DNA of 64,000 bases from Psychrobacter sp. JCM 18901. GTDB taxonomy: Bacteria > Pseudomonadota > Gammaproteobacteria > Pseudomonadales > Moraxellaceae. Position numbers and translations under genes: made by a program. The stretch is taken from the NCBI RefSeq assembly GCF_000586435.1, contig NZ_BAWH01000010.1, forward strand, positions 51,269-115,268, written 5' to 3'. Below are positions 20,988 to 32,033 of this stretch, piece by piece (within the stretch, counting starts at the first letter, position 1; every line of letters begins with the position of its first letter). The notes under the pieces are model-generated. The model did not search any database. It saw only the letters and a program-made list of their open reading frames with translations, and had not been told where the DNA came from.

Positions 20988-22630
20988 TTACATGCTAGCT
21001 TTTAGGGCAGGATAATCTTCTGCCAAAGCGGTATACCAGCTTTGGTCAGCAGTTTCATCCGATGTTGAAGCCAGTAATAAATTTGCTAAATTGGCGAAAC
21101 TTGCATGAGCGGTTTGTCCGCCATCGGTATCTGTGTCCTCTTCGATGGCAAGCGTGACCTGTCCGCCAGTCATCGCCAAATAAACTTCGGCTAGAATCTC
21201 TGAGTCAAGTAATGCTCCGTGAAAAGTACGGTCTTGCTTACCAACATCTAGGCGACGCACGAGGGCATCTAGCGTGTTTTTTTGCCCAGGGTATTGCTGC
21301 TTGGCCATCGCCAGTGAATCGGTTACTTGCACTCGATTGGCAAAGTCATTCAGACCAACTTTTGCAAACTCCATATTTAAGAAGTTCATATCAAAAGTAG
21401 CGTTATGAGCGATAATCTCAGCGCCATCCATAAAGTCGTACAAAGACTGAGCCACTTGATCAAAGGTCGGCTTGTCAGTCAAAAATGCTTCAGAGATACC
21501 ATGAATACGAATGACTTCATCATCCATACCGCGCTGCGGATTGATATAAACGTGCAGCTTTTCACCAGTAAACTTACGTCCGACCAGCTCCACAATACCG
21601 ACCTCGATAATACGATCGCCTTTTAGAGCATCAAGCCCTGTGGTTTCTGTATCCATGATAAGCTGGCGATCTGCTTCATGGCGGTGTATCGGCTTTGGTA
21701 GTAGTGGCTTGAAATATGGGTTGGCACGGCTAGTATCCCCATCGAACTTAGGGGCATCAGATTCTACACTTGGCAACATATCATTGTCGACGGTGTCATC
21801 TAGGTGCGTTTGAATATCTGGCATAGCTTTGGTACTCGTCGGGTTGTATGTATTGTCTTGATGGCTGTTAGATTCTACAGCAATGTCTTCATCTATCTTA
21901 AGGGTGTTAGCTGTACTCTGACTATCTTCTCTTAGCGGCTTATTTTCTAAGAGCTCTTCATCAAACTCATCGTCCATCATATCTAGACCCAATGGATCGA
22001 AACTCAGCCAGTCAGCGCTAGACGATTTTTGCAAGGTATCAGTGTCAAGATTAGTATCAATATCAGTCGCTATGTGGTCTTTTTTTTTAGTCGTATCTGC
22101 TTCACTGACTATAGCTGAATGCCCGCTTTTTGAGGTGACACCTAAGTTTGCCAGCTCGTCTGCTTTTTCATTACCAGCATGTCCAGCGTGACCCTTGACC
22201 CAATGCCAGCTAATATCACGCTGTTGGCAGAGCTTATCCAATTGTTGCCATAGGTCTTGATTAGCGACTGGCTTTTTACTGGCAGTTTTCCAGCCCTTTT
22301 TTTTCCAACCCTCAATCCATTCAGTGATGCCTTTTTTTTGACATAACTGGAGTCAGTCCAAATCTCAAGAGTATGTTCATGCGGGCTATGGGTCAGGGCT
22401 TGTATCGCACCCATTAGCTCCATACGGTTGTTGGTGGTTTCTTTGTCGCCGCCGTATAAATCTTGCGTGCTGCCATCACTAAATATAAGATGTGCGCCCC
22501 AGCCGCCAGCGCCAGGATTGCCTTTGCAAGCACCATCGGTATAGGCCACAGTGGTATTTGTTTTAGCAGCCAATGGATCAATCGCGTTGTCTTTATGAGT
22601 GTTTGGCATTGAATTACGGTTGTCTGACAT
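20988..22630 (-). CDS. Fusion of RNase HI and DNA polymerase III epsilon (one apparent indel)
   Basis: One frame encodes two enzymes. Residues 1-165 are RNase HI ([44 protein letters not shown]: all four acidic catalytic residues and the His are visible). Then comes a linker of about 150 residues rich in Asp, Glu and Ser, followed by the DnaQ 3'-5' proofreading exonuclease ([34 protein letters not shown]). Both parts are separate genes in E. coli, where rnhA and dnaQ are divergent neighbours. The only frame break is a run of eight T (22332-22339); six give [20 protein letters not shown]. About 546 aa. The fusion places an RNA-DNA hybrid nuclease on the replisome's proofreading subunit. Confidence 0.88.
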
Positions 22631-22980
22631 AAAAGAGTATGGACCTGATAATTGGTAAGCATAGGGTAGTACTAGAGCATCTCGTTTACGTTATTCGAAC
22701 GACGATGATGACGTTGTGAGTATAGCAAATCTATCATAAATATGGGCAGTCGTGACGCACAAAGTCAGAAAACCGTTACGGTAACTTATAACATAATAGT
22801 AACGTCTTGGTTTTCTGTTAAAATAGCGAAACTCGCTGAAAGTCTCTGGTTTTTTAATGACAGAGCTGCCTTTGATACAAAGATGCCCAAGCGCATTTTT
22901 CGTATCTGCTATTTGATGGTTTTTTGATAAAAGTACACTTAATAAAAGTTTTTAATGCATGATTGCAGGATAACCCCATT
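22631..22980. other. Divergent intergenic region between rnhA-dnaQ and a lipoprotein gene
   Basis: 350 bp that must carry the two divergent promoters. A short repeat around CCGTTACGGTAAC (about 22782-22794) is the only structure noticed. No gene supported. Confidence 0.35.
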
Positions 22981-23526
22981 ATGTCCTTACGCTCGAATTT
23001 ATTTAATAAGAGACTGACGTATCTGATGCTCAGTGTGACTGCCAGCAGCGCGATTTTTCTAAGTGCTTGTAATGATACTAGCCCTCAAGCAGATGCTAAA
23101 GTTGCGGCAGATCTGTCTGTCTTTGAGGGTTGTTATACGGTGAGTCAAGATGAGCCTGCACAGATAAAGGTCAGCCAGCAAAATGACACTTGGGTGATGC
23201 AGATGAAAGAACCCGTCACTGCTAAGCGTGTCTGGGATACTCCAGAGCCGTTAGAAGTGATTGAAAATAGCGATATACCGCAGTTTTTCTCTATCGATCC
23301 AGACAATGTCGATGCGGTTATTGGTCGTCCTGATCGAGTGCTTGTACTGGCTCATGTTAAACCAGCCTACGCAAATATTGATCCGCTCTTAGACAGTGAA
23401 TACTTGTCGTATATCTACCGAGGTGCGAATACGATCTACCGCGTGGAATGTGATGAGGTGAATACTGATATTTTAGCCAATCCACATGCCAATCTTGTTA
23501 TCGATAATGTCGACGACAGTATTTAA
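22981..23526 (+). CDS. Hypothetical lipoprotein
   Basis: 181 aa from the ATG at 22981 (AGGA upstream). The signal peptide ends in the lipobox IFLSAC, after which a mature acidic domain begins ADLSVFEGCYTVSQDEPAQI. No family recognised. The Trp/Glu/Pro-rich segment KRVWDTPEPLEVIEN and the C-terminal YRGANTIYRVECDE look like part of a small beta domain. Probably an outer-membrane lipoprotein. Followed after 100 bp by a small membrane protein. Confidence 0.65.
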   Translation: MSLRSNLFNKRLTYLMLSVTASSAIFLSACNDTSPQADAKVAADLSVFEGCYTVSQDEPAQIKVSQQNDTWVMQMKEPVTAKRVWDTPEPLEVIENSDIPQFFSIDPDNVDAVIGRPDRVLVLAHVKPAYANIDPLLDSEYLSYIYRGANTIYRVECDEVNTDILANPHANLVIDNVDDSI

Positions 23527-23629
23527 ATAAGCATTGATAATAGTCTTTAGATAAATATCATTGTTGGTCGATGATATTTGCATAGACAGTATTTTGTTAT
23601 AAACAGCCATACCATTAGAGTTAAGCGAT

Positions 23630-23937
23630 ATGAATTTTTTTCAGTTACGTAGTGTTAGGTGGGTTCTCTTATGCAGCTGGTTGGGCGGTAAGGACGTATG
23701 TACTAGACAAACAACCGACGCCTGAGCAGCCTTATAATTTAAAACACCCTGCGATTTTGGCATATTTGGGTGCATTTTTTTATTATCATGTTGATCGTCT
23801 CGTGGCTGCTTGGTCGCTATGCACTTGGTCATGCTGCGATTGATTTACCTTTCATTATTATCAATAGTCTCGTTGCGACATTCGTCTACTCGTTTGGTCT
23901 TAATCCAGAAAAAGCTAATTATGAAGTACCTGATTAA
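23630..23937 (+). CDS. Small inner-membrane protein (two apparent indels)
   Basis: Reading the T7 runs at 23635-23641 and 23775-23781 as six T each gives a continuous 101-residue protein, MNFFSYVVLGGFSYAAGWAV at the start and GLNPEKANYEVPD at the end. It has three hydrophobic segments: an N-terminal one, one around AYLGAFFIIMLIVSWLLGRY and one around PFIIINSLVATFVYSFGL. No family recognised. A strong terminator follows 29 bp after the stop, which supports this being a real gene. Confidence 0.6.
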
Positions 23938-23966
23938 AATACAGTATTGAATGAATTGTAAATAAC

Positions 23967-24008
23967 AAAAGCCACGACCGAAATATTAATTCGCGGTCGT
24001 GGCTTTTT
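23967..24008. terminator. Bidirectional terminator
   Basis: 14-bp stem AAAAGCCACGACCG / CGGTCGTGGCTTTT with T and A tracts on the two sides, placed between convergent genes (membrane protein and DUF1232). Confidence 0.88.
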
Positions 24009-24058
24009 TAATACTGTGATTATGAACCACTTTTTTTAATCGCTGAAAGTATTAATAT

Positions 24059-24538
24059 TTATGAGGCTTTCTTAAGATTAGTACCAGTCTCGTCGCTGTC
24101 TTTCTCATCAGTACTAGTTTTATCGTTATCAGTCTTATCCGTGTCGTTCTTATCTTCTAATTTATCCTTAGTAGCTGATTGTTCCTGCTTCCACTCTTTG
24201 TATTTTTGCAGATCTTTTCTAGCTTGCTTTAGACAGAACTTAAGTACTAGCGCATCATCGATATGGCCGATAAACGGAATAGAATCAGGAATGAGGTCAA
24301 TTGGATTTAGCACATAGAGCGCACCAATAACGCCAGCTGAGATTGTTTTGAAAGGAATCTTACGGTAGTCACCTTTATAATAGTCTTTGACAAGACTCAT
24401 AAATAGCATTAGATCATCACTAAACGGTTCAAGGTAGCCGCTATCTTCTAACTTTTCTTTCAGCTTATCTTCTTTGCCCAGCAAGTATTCTAAATTAGAG
24501 TCAAGTGACTTGTTTTTATCGGTTTTTTTATTAAACAT
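24059..24538 (-). CDS. DUF1232 (YkvA-like) membrane-associated protein
   Basis: 159 aa. The central segment YVLNPIDLIPDSIPFIGHID, followed by DDALVLKFCL, is the DUF1232 signature: a short hydrophobic hairpin with the conserved Asn-Pro-Ile-Asp-Leu-Ile-Pro-Asp. The C-terminal 40 residues are a low-complexity Asp/Lys/Thr tail (SSTDEKDSDETGT-like), unusual in length. Function of the family unknown. AAAGG precedes the ATG. Intact. Confidence 0.83.
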   Translation of the reverse strand: MFNKKTDKNKSLDSNLEYLLGKEDKLKEKLEDSGYLEPFSDDLMLFMSLVKDYYKGDYRKIPFKTISAGVIGALYVLNPIDLIPDSIPFIGHIDDALVLKFCLKQARKDLQKYKEWKQEQSATKDKLEDKNDTDKTDNDKTSTDEKDSDETGTNLKKAS

Positions 24539-24741
24539 AATTATTACCTTTTATTTTTTGCAATGAATTTGTATTTACAGTAACAAATCTAGTCGACCTA
24601 TATTGTGTGTCTCAGTAGCGAAAAAGTAAATATCGGTAAAGATTAGGCAACCATCAGTGTCAGAAAAGCGTCTACAATATGCTGCTACAAGGTCTAAAAA
24701 CACAAGTCATAAAAATAAAAGTGATAAGGTAGTAGTAAAAT

Positions 24742-26016
24742 ATGGGGATTAAGCGTCAGGCATGGATAGATAATAAAAATAGTCATGCAACTGAAACAAC
24801 ATCTAAGCTAAACCGTCGGCAGTTTTTACGTCGAATCGGTGTGAGTGCAGGCACAGCAGTACTAGCGAGCCAAGGTATTTCTCAAGCGTTTGCAGCCAGT
24901 CCTATCGTGTCTGGTAATAACTCGCAACTGACCAAGGATGATCTGCCAACTTCGTTGTTAGAGGGTAAGTCGTCCTTACAAACGTCACAGGAATCACTGA
25001 CGCAGGCAGGTTGTATCACGGCTACGATTGAGACGCGACTTTTTGCTAGCTCTAACGTTGGTGGTAATGATGAGCGTAATCAGTTGGCATTAGATCGAGT
25101 GGCTTGTGCTGGGTTTAAAGTAGAAAATCCTGCTATTACCAATCGTCAGTATTTACGCTTTGCGGGAACGGACTCACAGCGTGCTAGCGATTTTCAAAAC
25201 CTTGCCACTGGGGCAATAGCCGCGCCAAAGCTGCTGCTAGGTGTGCGCGGTGGTTACGGTGCCATGCGTATATTGCCTATGGTGGATTGGGTGACGCTAG
25301 GACGGATTATGAAGGAGCGTGGCACGATACTCGCAGGCTTTAGCGATGTGACGGCTATCCAATGTGCGCTATTGCAAAAGGGTCAATGAGCTCGCTTGCC
25401 GCACCGATGCTCTATAGCGAGTTTGGCAAAACTACGCCTGATAAGGTCAGCTGTCAGCAGTTTGTTGAAGTGTTAACCAATCCCAATCTAACTATCAGCA
25501 TACAAGATGCTTCATTAACCAGTCAGCAGCTACCTGCCATACTGACAAAAGGTGAGCCAAAAACCATCACTGGCACGATTGGTGGTAACTTAAGTGTCGT
25601 ATCGGCGCTGGCAGGTAGTGAGTATTTACCGCGTATCGATGGCGGCATTGTGTTTTTAGAAGATGTCGGCGAGCAGGCGTATCGTATTGAGCGCATGTTA
25701 TATGACTTATATCTCGCAGGTGTGTTCAAAGGGCAGCAAGCGATTATATTTGGGGCATTGTCTGGTACGGGCGAGGACAGCTATGACAAACGTTATGATG
25801 TCGCCACAGTCATTCGTCAGCTGCATGAACTAACAGGATTGCCGATATATAGTGGTATGCCTTTTGGTCATATCGGCAAAAAAATACAGCTTTCCGCTGG
25901 GAGCGACTTGCCAGCTGAGTCCTAATGCAAATGGCGGCTATCAGTTGGCATTTACCGATTATCCAACCATCAAGGCTGATGCCATCCAAGTAGAAGGCTT
26001 GTGGCAGACTGCTTAA
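24742..26016 (+). CDS. Tat-exported LD-carboxypeptidase, S66 family (two apparent indels)
   Basis: Peptidase family S66 (LdcA-type muropeptide recycling enzyme, or the related microcin-immunity branch). Unusually it begins with a twin-arginine signal, LNRRQFLRRIGVSAGTAVLA followed by SQAFAA, so the enzyme is exported, whereas E. coli LdcA is cytoplasmic. Family motifs are GVRGGYGAMRILP, GFSDVTAIQ (nucleophile Ser), FLEDVGE (Glu) and PFGHIGKK (His). One base is missing near 25374 (LLQKGSMSSLAAPM) and TTT at 25891-25893 should be TT (QLPLGATCQLSPNANGGYQL), after which the frame runs to a stop at 26016; about 424 aa. Convergent with the GlxA-type regulator, only 19 bp apart. Confidence 0.82.
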
Positions 26017-26035
26017 ACGCTAATCACTGTCCTTT

Positions 26036-27058
26036 TTAAATAGCTAACCGCGAAAACTTATCTTGATACTCTTTAGGCGTCAGCTCTGTCGCACGTTTAA
26101 ATAGACGCGTGAATGAAGAGATATCATCATAACCTACTTGATCGGCAAGCGACTTTATTGATACATCGCCTAATTCAAGTAAGCGTTTGGCTTGTTCAAT
26201 TCTAACGGCCTGAATATACTCAATCGGTCGCATTGCTACGCAGGACTGGAAACGTCTATTTAAAGTGCGCGGGGTAATATTTACCATAGCGGCTAAACTA
26301 CTGACCTGCAAAGAATGTTGAAAGTTCTCTTCGATATATTCTTGGACTTGTTTAATCAAATGGTCGGAATGCGGCTTGTGCAGGGTCACATTGGTATAGC
26401 TATTTTGACTGCCTCTTTTACTATCGATGATTTGGGTTTTTGCTACCTGCGTAGAAATCTCACGTCCGCAGTACCGCTCAATCAATAATAGCCCCAAATC
26501 ATAAAAGGCGCTGCCGCCAGCTGCACAAAATATATTGCCCGACTGATTTGTGGACTCGCTTCTTGAATGGGTCACAAACTGATTCTCTTGTAAATCTACG
26601 AGTGGAAAATCTGCCTTAAACTTATTGGCATAGCCCCAGTGCGTAGTGGCTATCTTATGATCTAATAATCCTGCCTTTGCCAAAAAAAATGCACCGCTAC
26701 AGTTACTTGCTATATCAGCCTTAGTATTCGCAAGCCGTACTAAATGTGGCAGCAGCTCACTGTTTTGCTTTAACACCTTATCAATAGAATCGCCAATAGT
26801 GGGTACGAGCAATAAATCGCATTCTGTCACGTCTCGAATATCACAGTGAGCCTGCATGATTAAGCGGTTACTGCACCTGATATCGCCGCCACCTAAGCTT
26901 GCGATCTGCACATTAAATCGTGGCTCTACAGACTCATTTGAAAAGCGCTGCCAACTGACCCCGGTGAATGAAAACAAGTCCAATGCGCCAGAGAGTACAC
27001 TGCCGAGCACACCATCGAAGCCAAGAATAATCATTTTAAAAGGTTTGAAATAGGGCAT
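26036..27058 (-). CDS. GlxA-type transcriptional regulator (DJ-1/PfpI domain plus AraC HTH)
   Basis: 340 aa, intact. The N-terminal DJ-1/PfpI-like domain has a nucleophile-elbow Cys (SNCSGAFFLA), and the C-terminal AraC/XylS domain has two helix-turn-helices (LAAMVNITPRTLNRRF and LADQVGYDDISSFTRLFK). Members often bind small amines or aldehyde-derived ligands. It is divergent from the acyl-CoA dehydrogenase operon starting at 27240, with 181 bp between, so control of that operon is likely. The shared region contains imperfect repeats around TTATTTGACC and ATGTCATAAATGAC. Confidence 0.85.
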   Translation of the reverse strand: MPYFKPFKMIILGFDGVLGSVLSGALDLFSFTGVSWQRFSNESVEPRFNVQIASLGGGDIRCSNRLIMQAHCDIRDVTECDLLLVPTIGDSIDKVLKQNSELLPHLVRLANTKADIASNCSGAFFLAKAGLLDHKIATTHWGYANKFKADFPLVDLQENQFVTHSRSESTNQSGNIFCAAGGSAFYDLGLLLIERYCGREISTQVAKTQIIDSKRGSQNSYTNVTLHKPHSDHLIKQVQEYIEENFQHSLQVSSLAAMVNITPRTLNRRFQSCVAMRPIEYIQAVRIEQAKRLLELGDVSIKSLADQVGYDDISSFTRLFKRATELTPKEYQDKFSRLAI

Positions 27059-27239
27059 AAGTCATTCGTTTCCTTTGCTGTACTGACCAAAATAGTCATT
27101 ATTTGGTTGATTTTAGCCGGTTAGATACTTTGTTTATGTCTTATTTGACCATAATTATGTCATAAATGACAATACGGAGATGTATCAAATTAGACTAATA
27201 TCAATTGATAACCACATTTAATCAGTTAACGAGAATACT

Positions 27240-29046
27240 ATGGCCGCAGATACCCTCCTAAACGATTTCGAATTACCTTTCCAGTTGTATGATGTACTAG
27301 GCACAGAATCACTCACCGAGCACGCAAAGTTCTCAGAACATAGCCGTGAGACATTTGATGCTGTGCTAGAGACGGCAAACAAGATTGCGACAGATTTATT
27401 TTTACCGCACAACCATATCGCAGATAAGAACGAGCCGCAGTTCGATGGTAAAAAAAGTCAGCATGATAAACGATGTAAAAGTCGCTTTTGATGCGTTCCG
27501 TGATTCTGGCTTTATCGCAGGTCGTTATAGCTTCGAAGACGGCGGCATGCAGTTACCTGAGACAGTGATGACAGCTGTGGCAGGCTACTTTATGGCAGCC
27601 AATCCATCAACGACTGCCTATCCATTTCTGACCACTGCGGCAATCAACGTCATCTCGCATTTTGCTAGTGATGATATCAAAGCAGCCTTTATGCCGCGTA
27701 TGCTGACAGGTGAATTCACCGGCACCATGGCATTGACTGAGCCGCATGCAGGTTCGTCGCTTGCCGATATCAAAACCATCGCTGTAAAACAGGATGATGG
27801 CTCGTACCGCGTCAAAGGCAGCAAGATTTATATCTCAGCAGGTGATCATGAGTTGTCTGATAATATCGTGCATTTGGTATTGGCCAAAGTGCCAGGTGGC
27901 CCAGGTGGCGTAAAAGGCATCTCTTTATTTGCCGTGCCTAAGTATCGCTTGAACGATGACTTGTCTGTTGGCGAGCGTAACGATGTACATCTGACTGGAC
28001 TGATTCATAAACTTGGTTATAGAGGTGCGACTTCTACAGCATTGAGCTTCGGCGATGAGGGCGATTGTCATGGTTATTTGATCGGCGAAGAGCATTTTGG
28101 CTTGCGCTATATGTTCAAGATGATGAATGAAGCACGTATCGCTGTCGGTTTTGGCGCTTCTATGATTGGTTATCGCGGCTATCAGTATTCGCTAGATTAT
28201 GCCAAAGATCGTACACAAGGTCGCATTGCACCAAACAATAAGCCTGAAGATGATGCAACGGCTATTATTCAGCATGGTGACGTAAAGCGCATGCTATTGG
28301 CACAAAAAGCCTATTCTGAAGGTGGCATCTCATTGTGCTTATATGGCTCAAACCTAATTGACCGTATCAATACCTGTGAAGACGAAACGCTAAAAAATGA
28401 GCTAACAGAGTTGTTGGATTTGCTAACGCCAGTGCTAAAAGCATGGCCATCTGAATATGGGCCAAAAGCCAATGATTTGGGTATTCAAGTATTGGGCGGC
28501 GCAGGCTATACGCGTGAATATCAAGCTGAGCAATTTTGGCGTGACAATCGTCTAAATCCTATTCATGAAGGCACAAACGGTGTGCAGGCGCTAGATTTGT
28601 CATTCCGCAAGTTATGGCAAAAAGGTGGGTTAGGCATCCAAATCCTAAAACGTGAAATCACAAAAGATTTAGAAAGCATCACTACGCCTGAAAGCGCGCA
28701 ACTTGCAGGCAAGCTGATGCCTTATATGGGTCAGTTGCATGAAGTGCTCGTGCATTTGGGCAAAGTGTTGCAGACAGAAGAAGCACTGACATTGACTGGT
28801 AATGCTCAAGCACTGATGAATATTTTTGCCTCAATTGTACTGAGCTGGATTTGGATTCGCCAAGCCAGTAAAGCCGAGCAGCTACTAAGTACGACGCAAG
28901 ATGTCGAGCAGCAAAACTTCTACAAAGGCAAGATACAAGCGGCCAAATACTTCATCGATTGGGAACTACCATTAGTTAAACGCGACATCGAATTATTAAC
29001 CAACACCAACTCAGTTTGCACTGATATGCAAGCGGACTGGTTCTAA
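27240..29046 (+). CDS. Acyl-CoA dehydrogenase with C-terminal domain, about 600 aa (one apparent indel)
   Basis: FAD-dependent alpha,beta-dehydrogenation of an acyl-CoA. The length (601 aa) and the motifs MALTEPHAGSSLADIKT, GYTREYQAEQFWRDNR and IHEGTNGVQALDL (catalytic Glu) place it in the long form that also contains DmdC (methylmercaptopropionyl-CoA dehydrogenase); substrate not determinable. The frame breaks at A7 (27450-27456); six A give FDGKKVSMINDVKVAFDAF. It starts an operon with an MDR reductase (22 bp downstream) and an SDR. Divergent from the GlxA-type regulator. Confidence 0.9.
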
Positions 29047-29068
29047 AGACAACTCTAAGGAAAGAGAC

Positions 29069-30075
29069 ATGACAACGATAAATAAACAATGGCGTCTAAA
29101 AGCAAGACCAGTAGGCGAGCCAAGTGCTGAAACTTGGGACTATACCGAGACAGAAATACCGACGATTATCGATGGTCAGCTACTGATTAAGGTTGAATAC
29201 ATCTCTATCGATCCCGCGATGCGTGGTTGGCTGAACGATGCCAAATCTTATATCGCGCCAGTACAAATTGGTGAAGTGATGCGCGCCGGTACTGTGGGTG
29301 AAGTGATTGAAAGTAAGCATGAGAAATTTGCAGTAGGTGATTATGTCGCAGGTCACGACGGCGTACAGTCATATGCGGTCAGCGATGGTACAGGCCTGCA
29401 TAAAGTTGATCCAAGCCTAGCGCCGCTGTCTTACTACTTGGGCGTACTCGGTATGCCGGGGATGACAGGGTATTTCGGTCTTCTAAAAACGGGTCAGCCA
29501 AAAGCTGGTGAGACGGTAGTGGTATCAGGAGCTGCTGGTGCGGTTGGTAGCTTGGTCGGTCAGATTGCCAAAATTAAAGGCTGCCGAGTCGTTGGTATCG
29601 CGGGCGGCGCTGAGAAATGTAAGTTCTTAGTCGATGAGCTTGGGTTCGATGCGACGATTGATTACAAAAACGAAGATGTGAAAAAAGCACTAAAGAAAAC
29701 CTGTCCAGACGGCGTCGATGTGTACTTTGACAACGTAGGCGGTGATATCTTAAATGACGTGCTTACTCAGATTAATCTGCATGCGCGTATCGTTATTTGC
29801 GGGGCTATCAGCAATATAACAACACCACAGCAGTAAAAGGCCCATCGAACTATCTATCATTATTGGTCAATCGTGCTCGCATGGAAGGCATCGTGGTGTT
29901 CGATAATATCAAAGAATATCCAATCGCAATGAAAGATATCGCTGGCTGGATTCAGTCAGGTGATATGAAAGTGAAAGACCATATCGTTGAGGGTATCGAG
30001 ACATTCCCTGATACTCTAATGATGCTCTTTAACGGTGAAAATTTCGGCAAACTAGTACTTAAGGTAGAGGGATAG
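29069..30075 (+). CDS. Zinc-independent MDR NADP-dependent oxidoreductase (CurA-like; one apparent indel)
   Basis: 335-aa medium-chain reductase of the leukotriene B4 12-hydroxydehydrogenase/CurA group, which reduces alpha,beta-unsaturated carbonyls with NADPH. Motifs: SIDPAMRGWL near residue 50, the dinucleotide loop VSGAAGAVGSLVGQIAKIKG near 150, and VYFDNVGGDILN. The frame breaks at 29812, where a second C restores CGAISQYNNTTAVKGPSNY. It follows the acyl-CoA dehydrogenase by 22 bp and is 3 bp before the SDR, so the three are surely one operon, possibly handling enoyl intermediates of an unusual acid. Confidence 0.88.
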
Positions 30076-30078
30076 ATC

Positions 30079-30862
30079 ATGACACTGAATACAAATGGAA
30101 TTGCATCAGATGTAGCTGGCAAACGAATTTTGATCACGGGCGGTGCGTCAGGTATCGGTGCAGCAAGCGCATTATTGCTAGCCAGTCGCGGCGCAAAAGT
30201 CGTCATTGGTGATATGGCAGAAGAAATGGGCGAAGCAGTTGCTAAACAAGGCCAAGATGCTGGCAACAGTATCGTCTTTAAAAAAAGTAGACGTGACCAG
30301 TGGTGATGAAGTACGTGCGTTGTTTGATTTTGCAGTAGAAACGCTTGGTGGCCTAGATGTTGTGGTGAATAACGCTGGTATCGACCACAAGCCTTCACCA
30401 ATGCATGAGCTAAGCGATGATGATTTTGATCGTAATATCGCCGTGAATTTAAAAGGTGTGTGGCACTGTATGCGTGCTGCGGTCAATTGTATGCTGCCTA
30501 ATGGCGGTGGTCATGTGATCAACGTCGCCTCTATTGCTGGTCTTCGTTCAGCGCCTATGATTTCAGCCTACAGTGCAGCTAAACATGGGGTTATGGGTCT
30601 GACTAAATCTGCTGCCCATGAGTATGCCCGTGCCAATATCCGTTTTAACGCGGTATGCCCAAGCTTCATTGATACGCCAATGGTACGCAATACCATGGCA
30701 ACGATGGATGAGCGTACGCAGCAAGCAACAATTAAGGCCAGTCCACTGCGCCGCCTAGGAAACGTCAGTGAAATCTCTAGTGCAATTGCATGGCTTGCCA
30801 GCGATGAAAGCAGCTTTATGAATGGTCATGCCTTCACCTTAGATGGTGGTATGCTAGCGTAA
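30079..30862 (+). CDS. SDR family oxidoreductase (one apparent indel)
   Basis: 260-aa classical SDR. Motifs: ITGGASGIGAASALLLASRG, NNAGID, and the catalytic Ser and YxxxK in VASIAGLRSAPMISAYSAAK. An Asp after beta-2 (IGDMAEE) suggests NAD(H). An A7 run at 30290-30296 should be six A (IVFKKVDVTSGDEVRALFDF). Third gene of the acyl-CoA dehydrogenase operon; probably oxidises a 3-hydroxyacyl-CoA or similar alcohol. Confidence 0.88.
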
Positions 30863-30903
30863 CCGTGATCGTTGAGCGCTCTTTGTTCAGTTTATTAGTG
30901 CTC

Positions 30904-30935
30904 GATAATCGCTGTTAGTTTTGACAGCGATTATC
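30904..30935 (+). terminator. Terminator-like hairpin after the SDR operon
   Basis: Perfect 12-bp stem GATAATCGCTGT / ACAGCGATTATC with an 8-base loop, 41 bp after the SDR stop. No clean T tract follows, so termination may be weak. Confidence 0.5.
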
Positions 30936-31036
30936 TGCGTTTAGTTATCTGATTTTAGATACACGTTTTAGATACATGAATTTAGCGCTCAAAAATTATC
31001 GAAAATATAAAGTTTATAAAAATATAAGGAACAACG

Positions 31037-31797
31037 ATGAAAGATTTATTTGATTTAACCGGTAAGGTGGCTCTAGTAACTGGTGCTAGCGTGGTATTGG
31101 TGAGTCTATTGCTCGTTTATTGGCATCAAGAGGCGCACATGTGATTGTCTCTAGTCGTAAGATTGATGCTTGCCAAGCAGTCGCTGATAGCATCAAAGCT
31201 GACGGTCATAAGGCCAGTGCTTTTGCTTGTCACGTAGGAGACATGGAGCAAATTGACGCAATTTTTGAGCATATCAAAAGTGAATTTGGTCAAATCGATA
31301 TCTTAGTTAATAACGCTGCAGCCAACCCTTACTATGGCCATATCTTAGATACAGATTTAGCAGCTTTTGATAAAACGGTTGAAGTTAATATCCGTGGTTA
31401 CTTCTTTATGTCGACGGCCGCTGGCAAAATGATGAAAGAGCAGGGCGGCGGTGTCATATTGAATACCGCATCGGTCAATGGTTTAGTAGCAGGCGATAAG
31501 CAAGGCATCTACTCAATTACCAAAGCGGCAGTCATTAGCATGACCAAAGCCTTTGCTAAAGAATGTGGCCCACTTAACATCCGTGTTAATGCGCTATTGC
31601 CAGGCTTAACGGATACTAAGTTTGCCTCTGCATTGACGACCAATGATAAAGTCTTAAAAATGGCGCTACATTCGATTCCGCTAGGACGTGTGGCTGAGCC
31701 TGATGAAATGGCTGGTACCGTATTGTATCTAGTGTCGGACGCCTCAAGCTATACCACAGGCGCGACTATCGTTGTCGATGGTGGCATGCTAGCTTAA
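31037..31797 (+). CDS. SDR family oxidoreductase (one apparent indel)
   Basis: 253-aa SDR beginning MKDLFDLTGKVALVTGAS. One C is missing after 31090, which hides the start of the gene: GASRGIGESIARLLASRGAH is restored with it. Catalytic residues are in NTASVNGLVAGDKQGIYSITK. The Ser-Arg pair after beta-2 (VSSRK) suggests NADP(H). AAGGA precedes the ATG. Separate from the preceding operon by 174 bp with a hairpin between. Confidence 0.86.
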
Positions 31798-31862
31798 TTA
31801 GACAATCTATAAGACATAGGTTAGATAAGAAAGTAATTGTTTAAAACTGCATGAGACTCAAG

Positions 31863-31897
31863 AACCGCATGAGATTAATTTTCATGCGGTTTTTTTG
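31863..31897 (+). terminator. Terminator after the SDR gene
   Basis: 10-bp stem AACCGCATGA / TCATGCGGTT followed by seven T. Confidence 0.85.
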
Positions 31898-32033
31898 ACT
31901 TGGTTTTTTAATAGAATGTCTAAGTAATCTTGGTTTTTCACTATCGAATAAATTGCTAATTTTAAATGAGCAACAACTGTATAGTGGCATAATAAATATG
32001 CTAATAGCTACTTGGACAATATAGGAATTAAGC

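Noticed and set aside
22742..22927. Plus-strand open frame of 61 codons in the rnhA-dnaQ/lipoprotein gap
   Set aside because: No ribosome-binding site and no protein-like composition; the region must carry two divergent promoters.
25891..26016. C-terminal truncation of the LD-carboxypeptidase
   Set aside because: Removing one T at 25891-25893 gives a further 40 residues of fitting sequence, so the stop at 25925 is not the real end.
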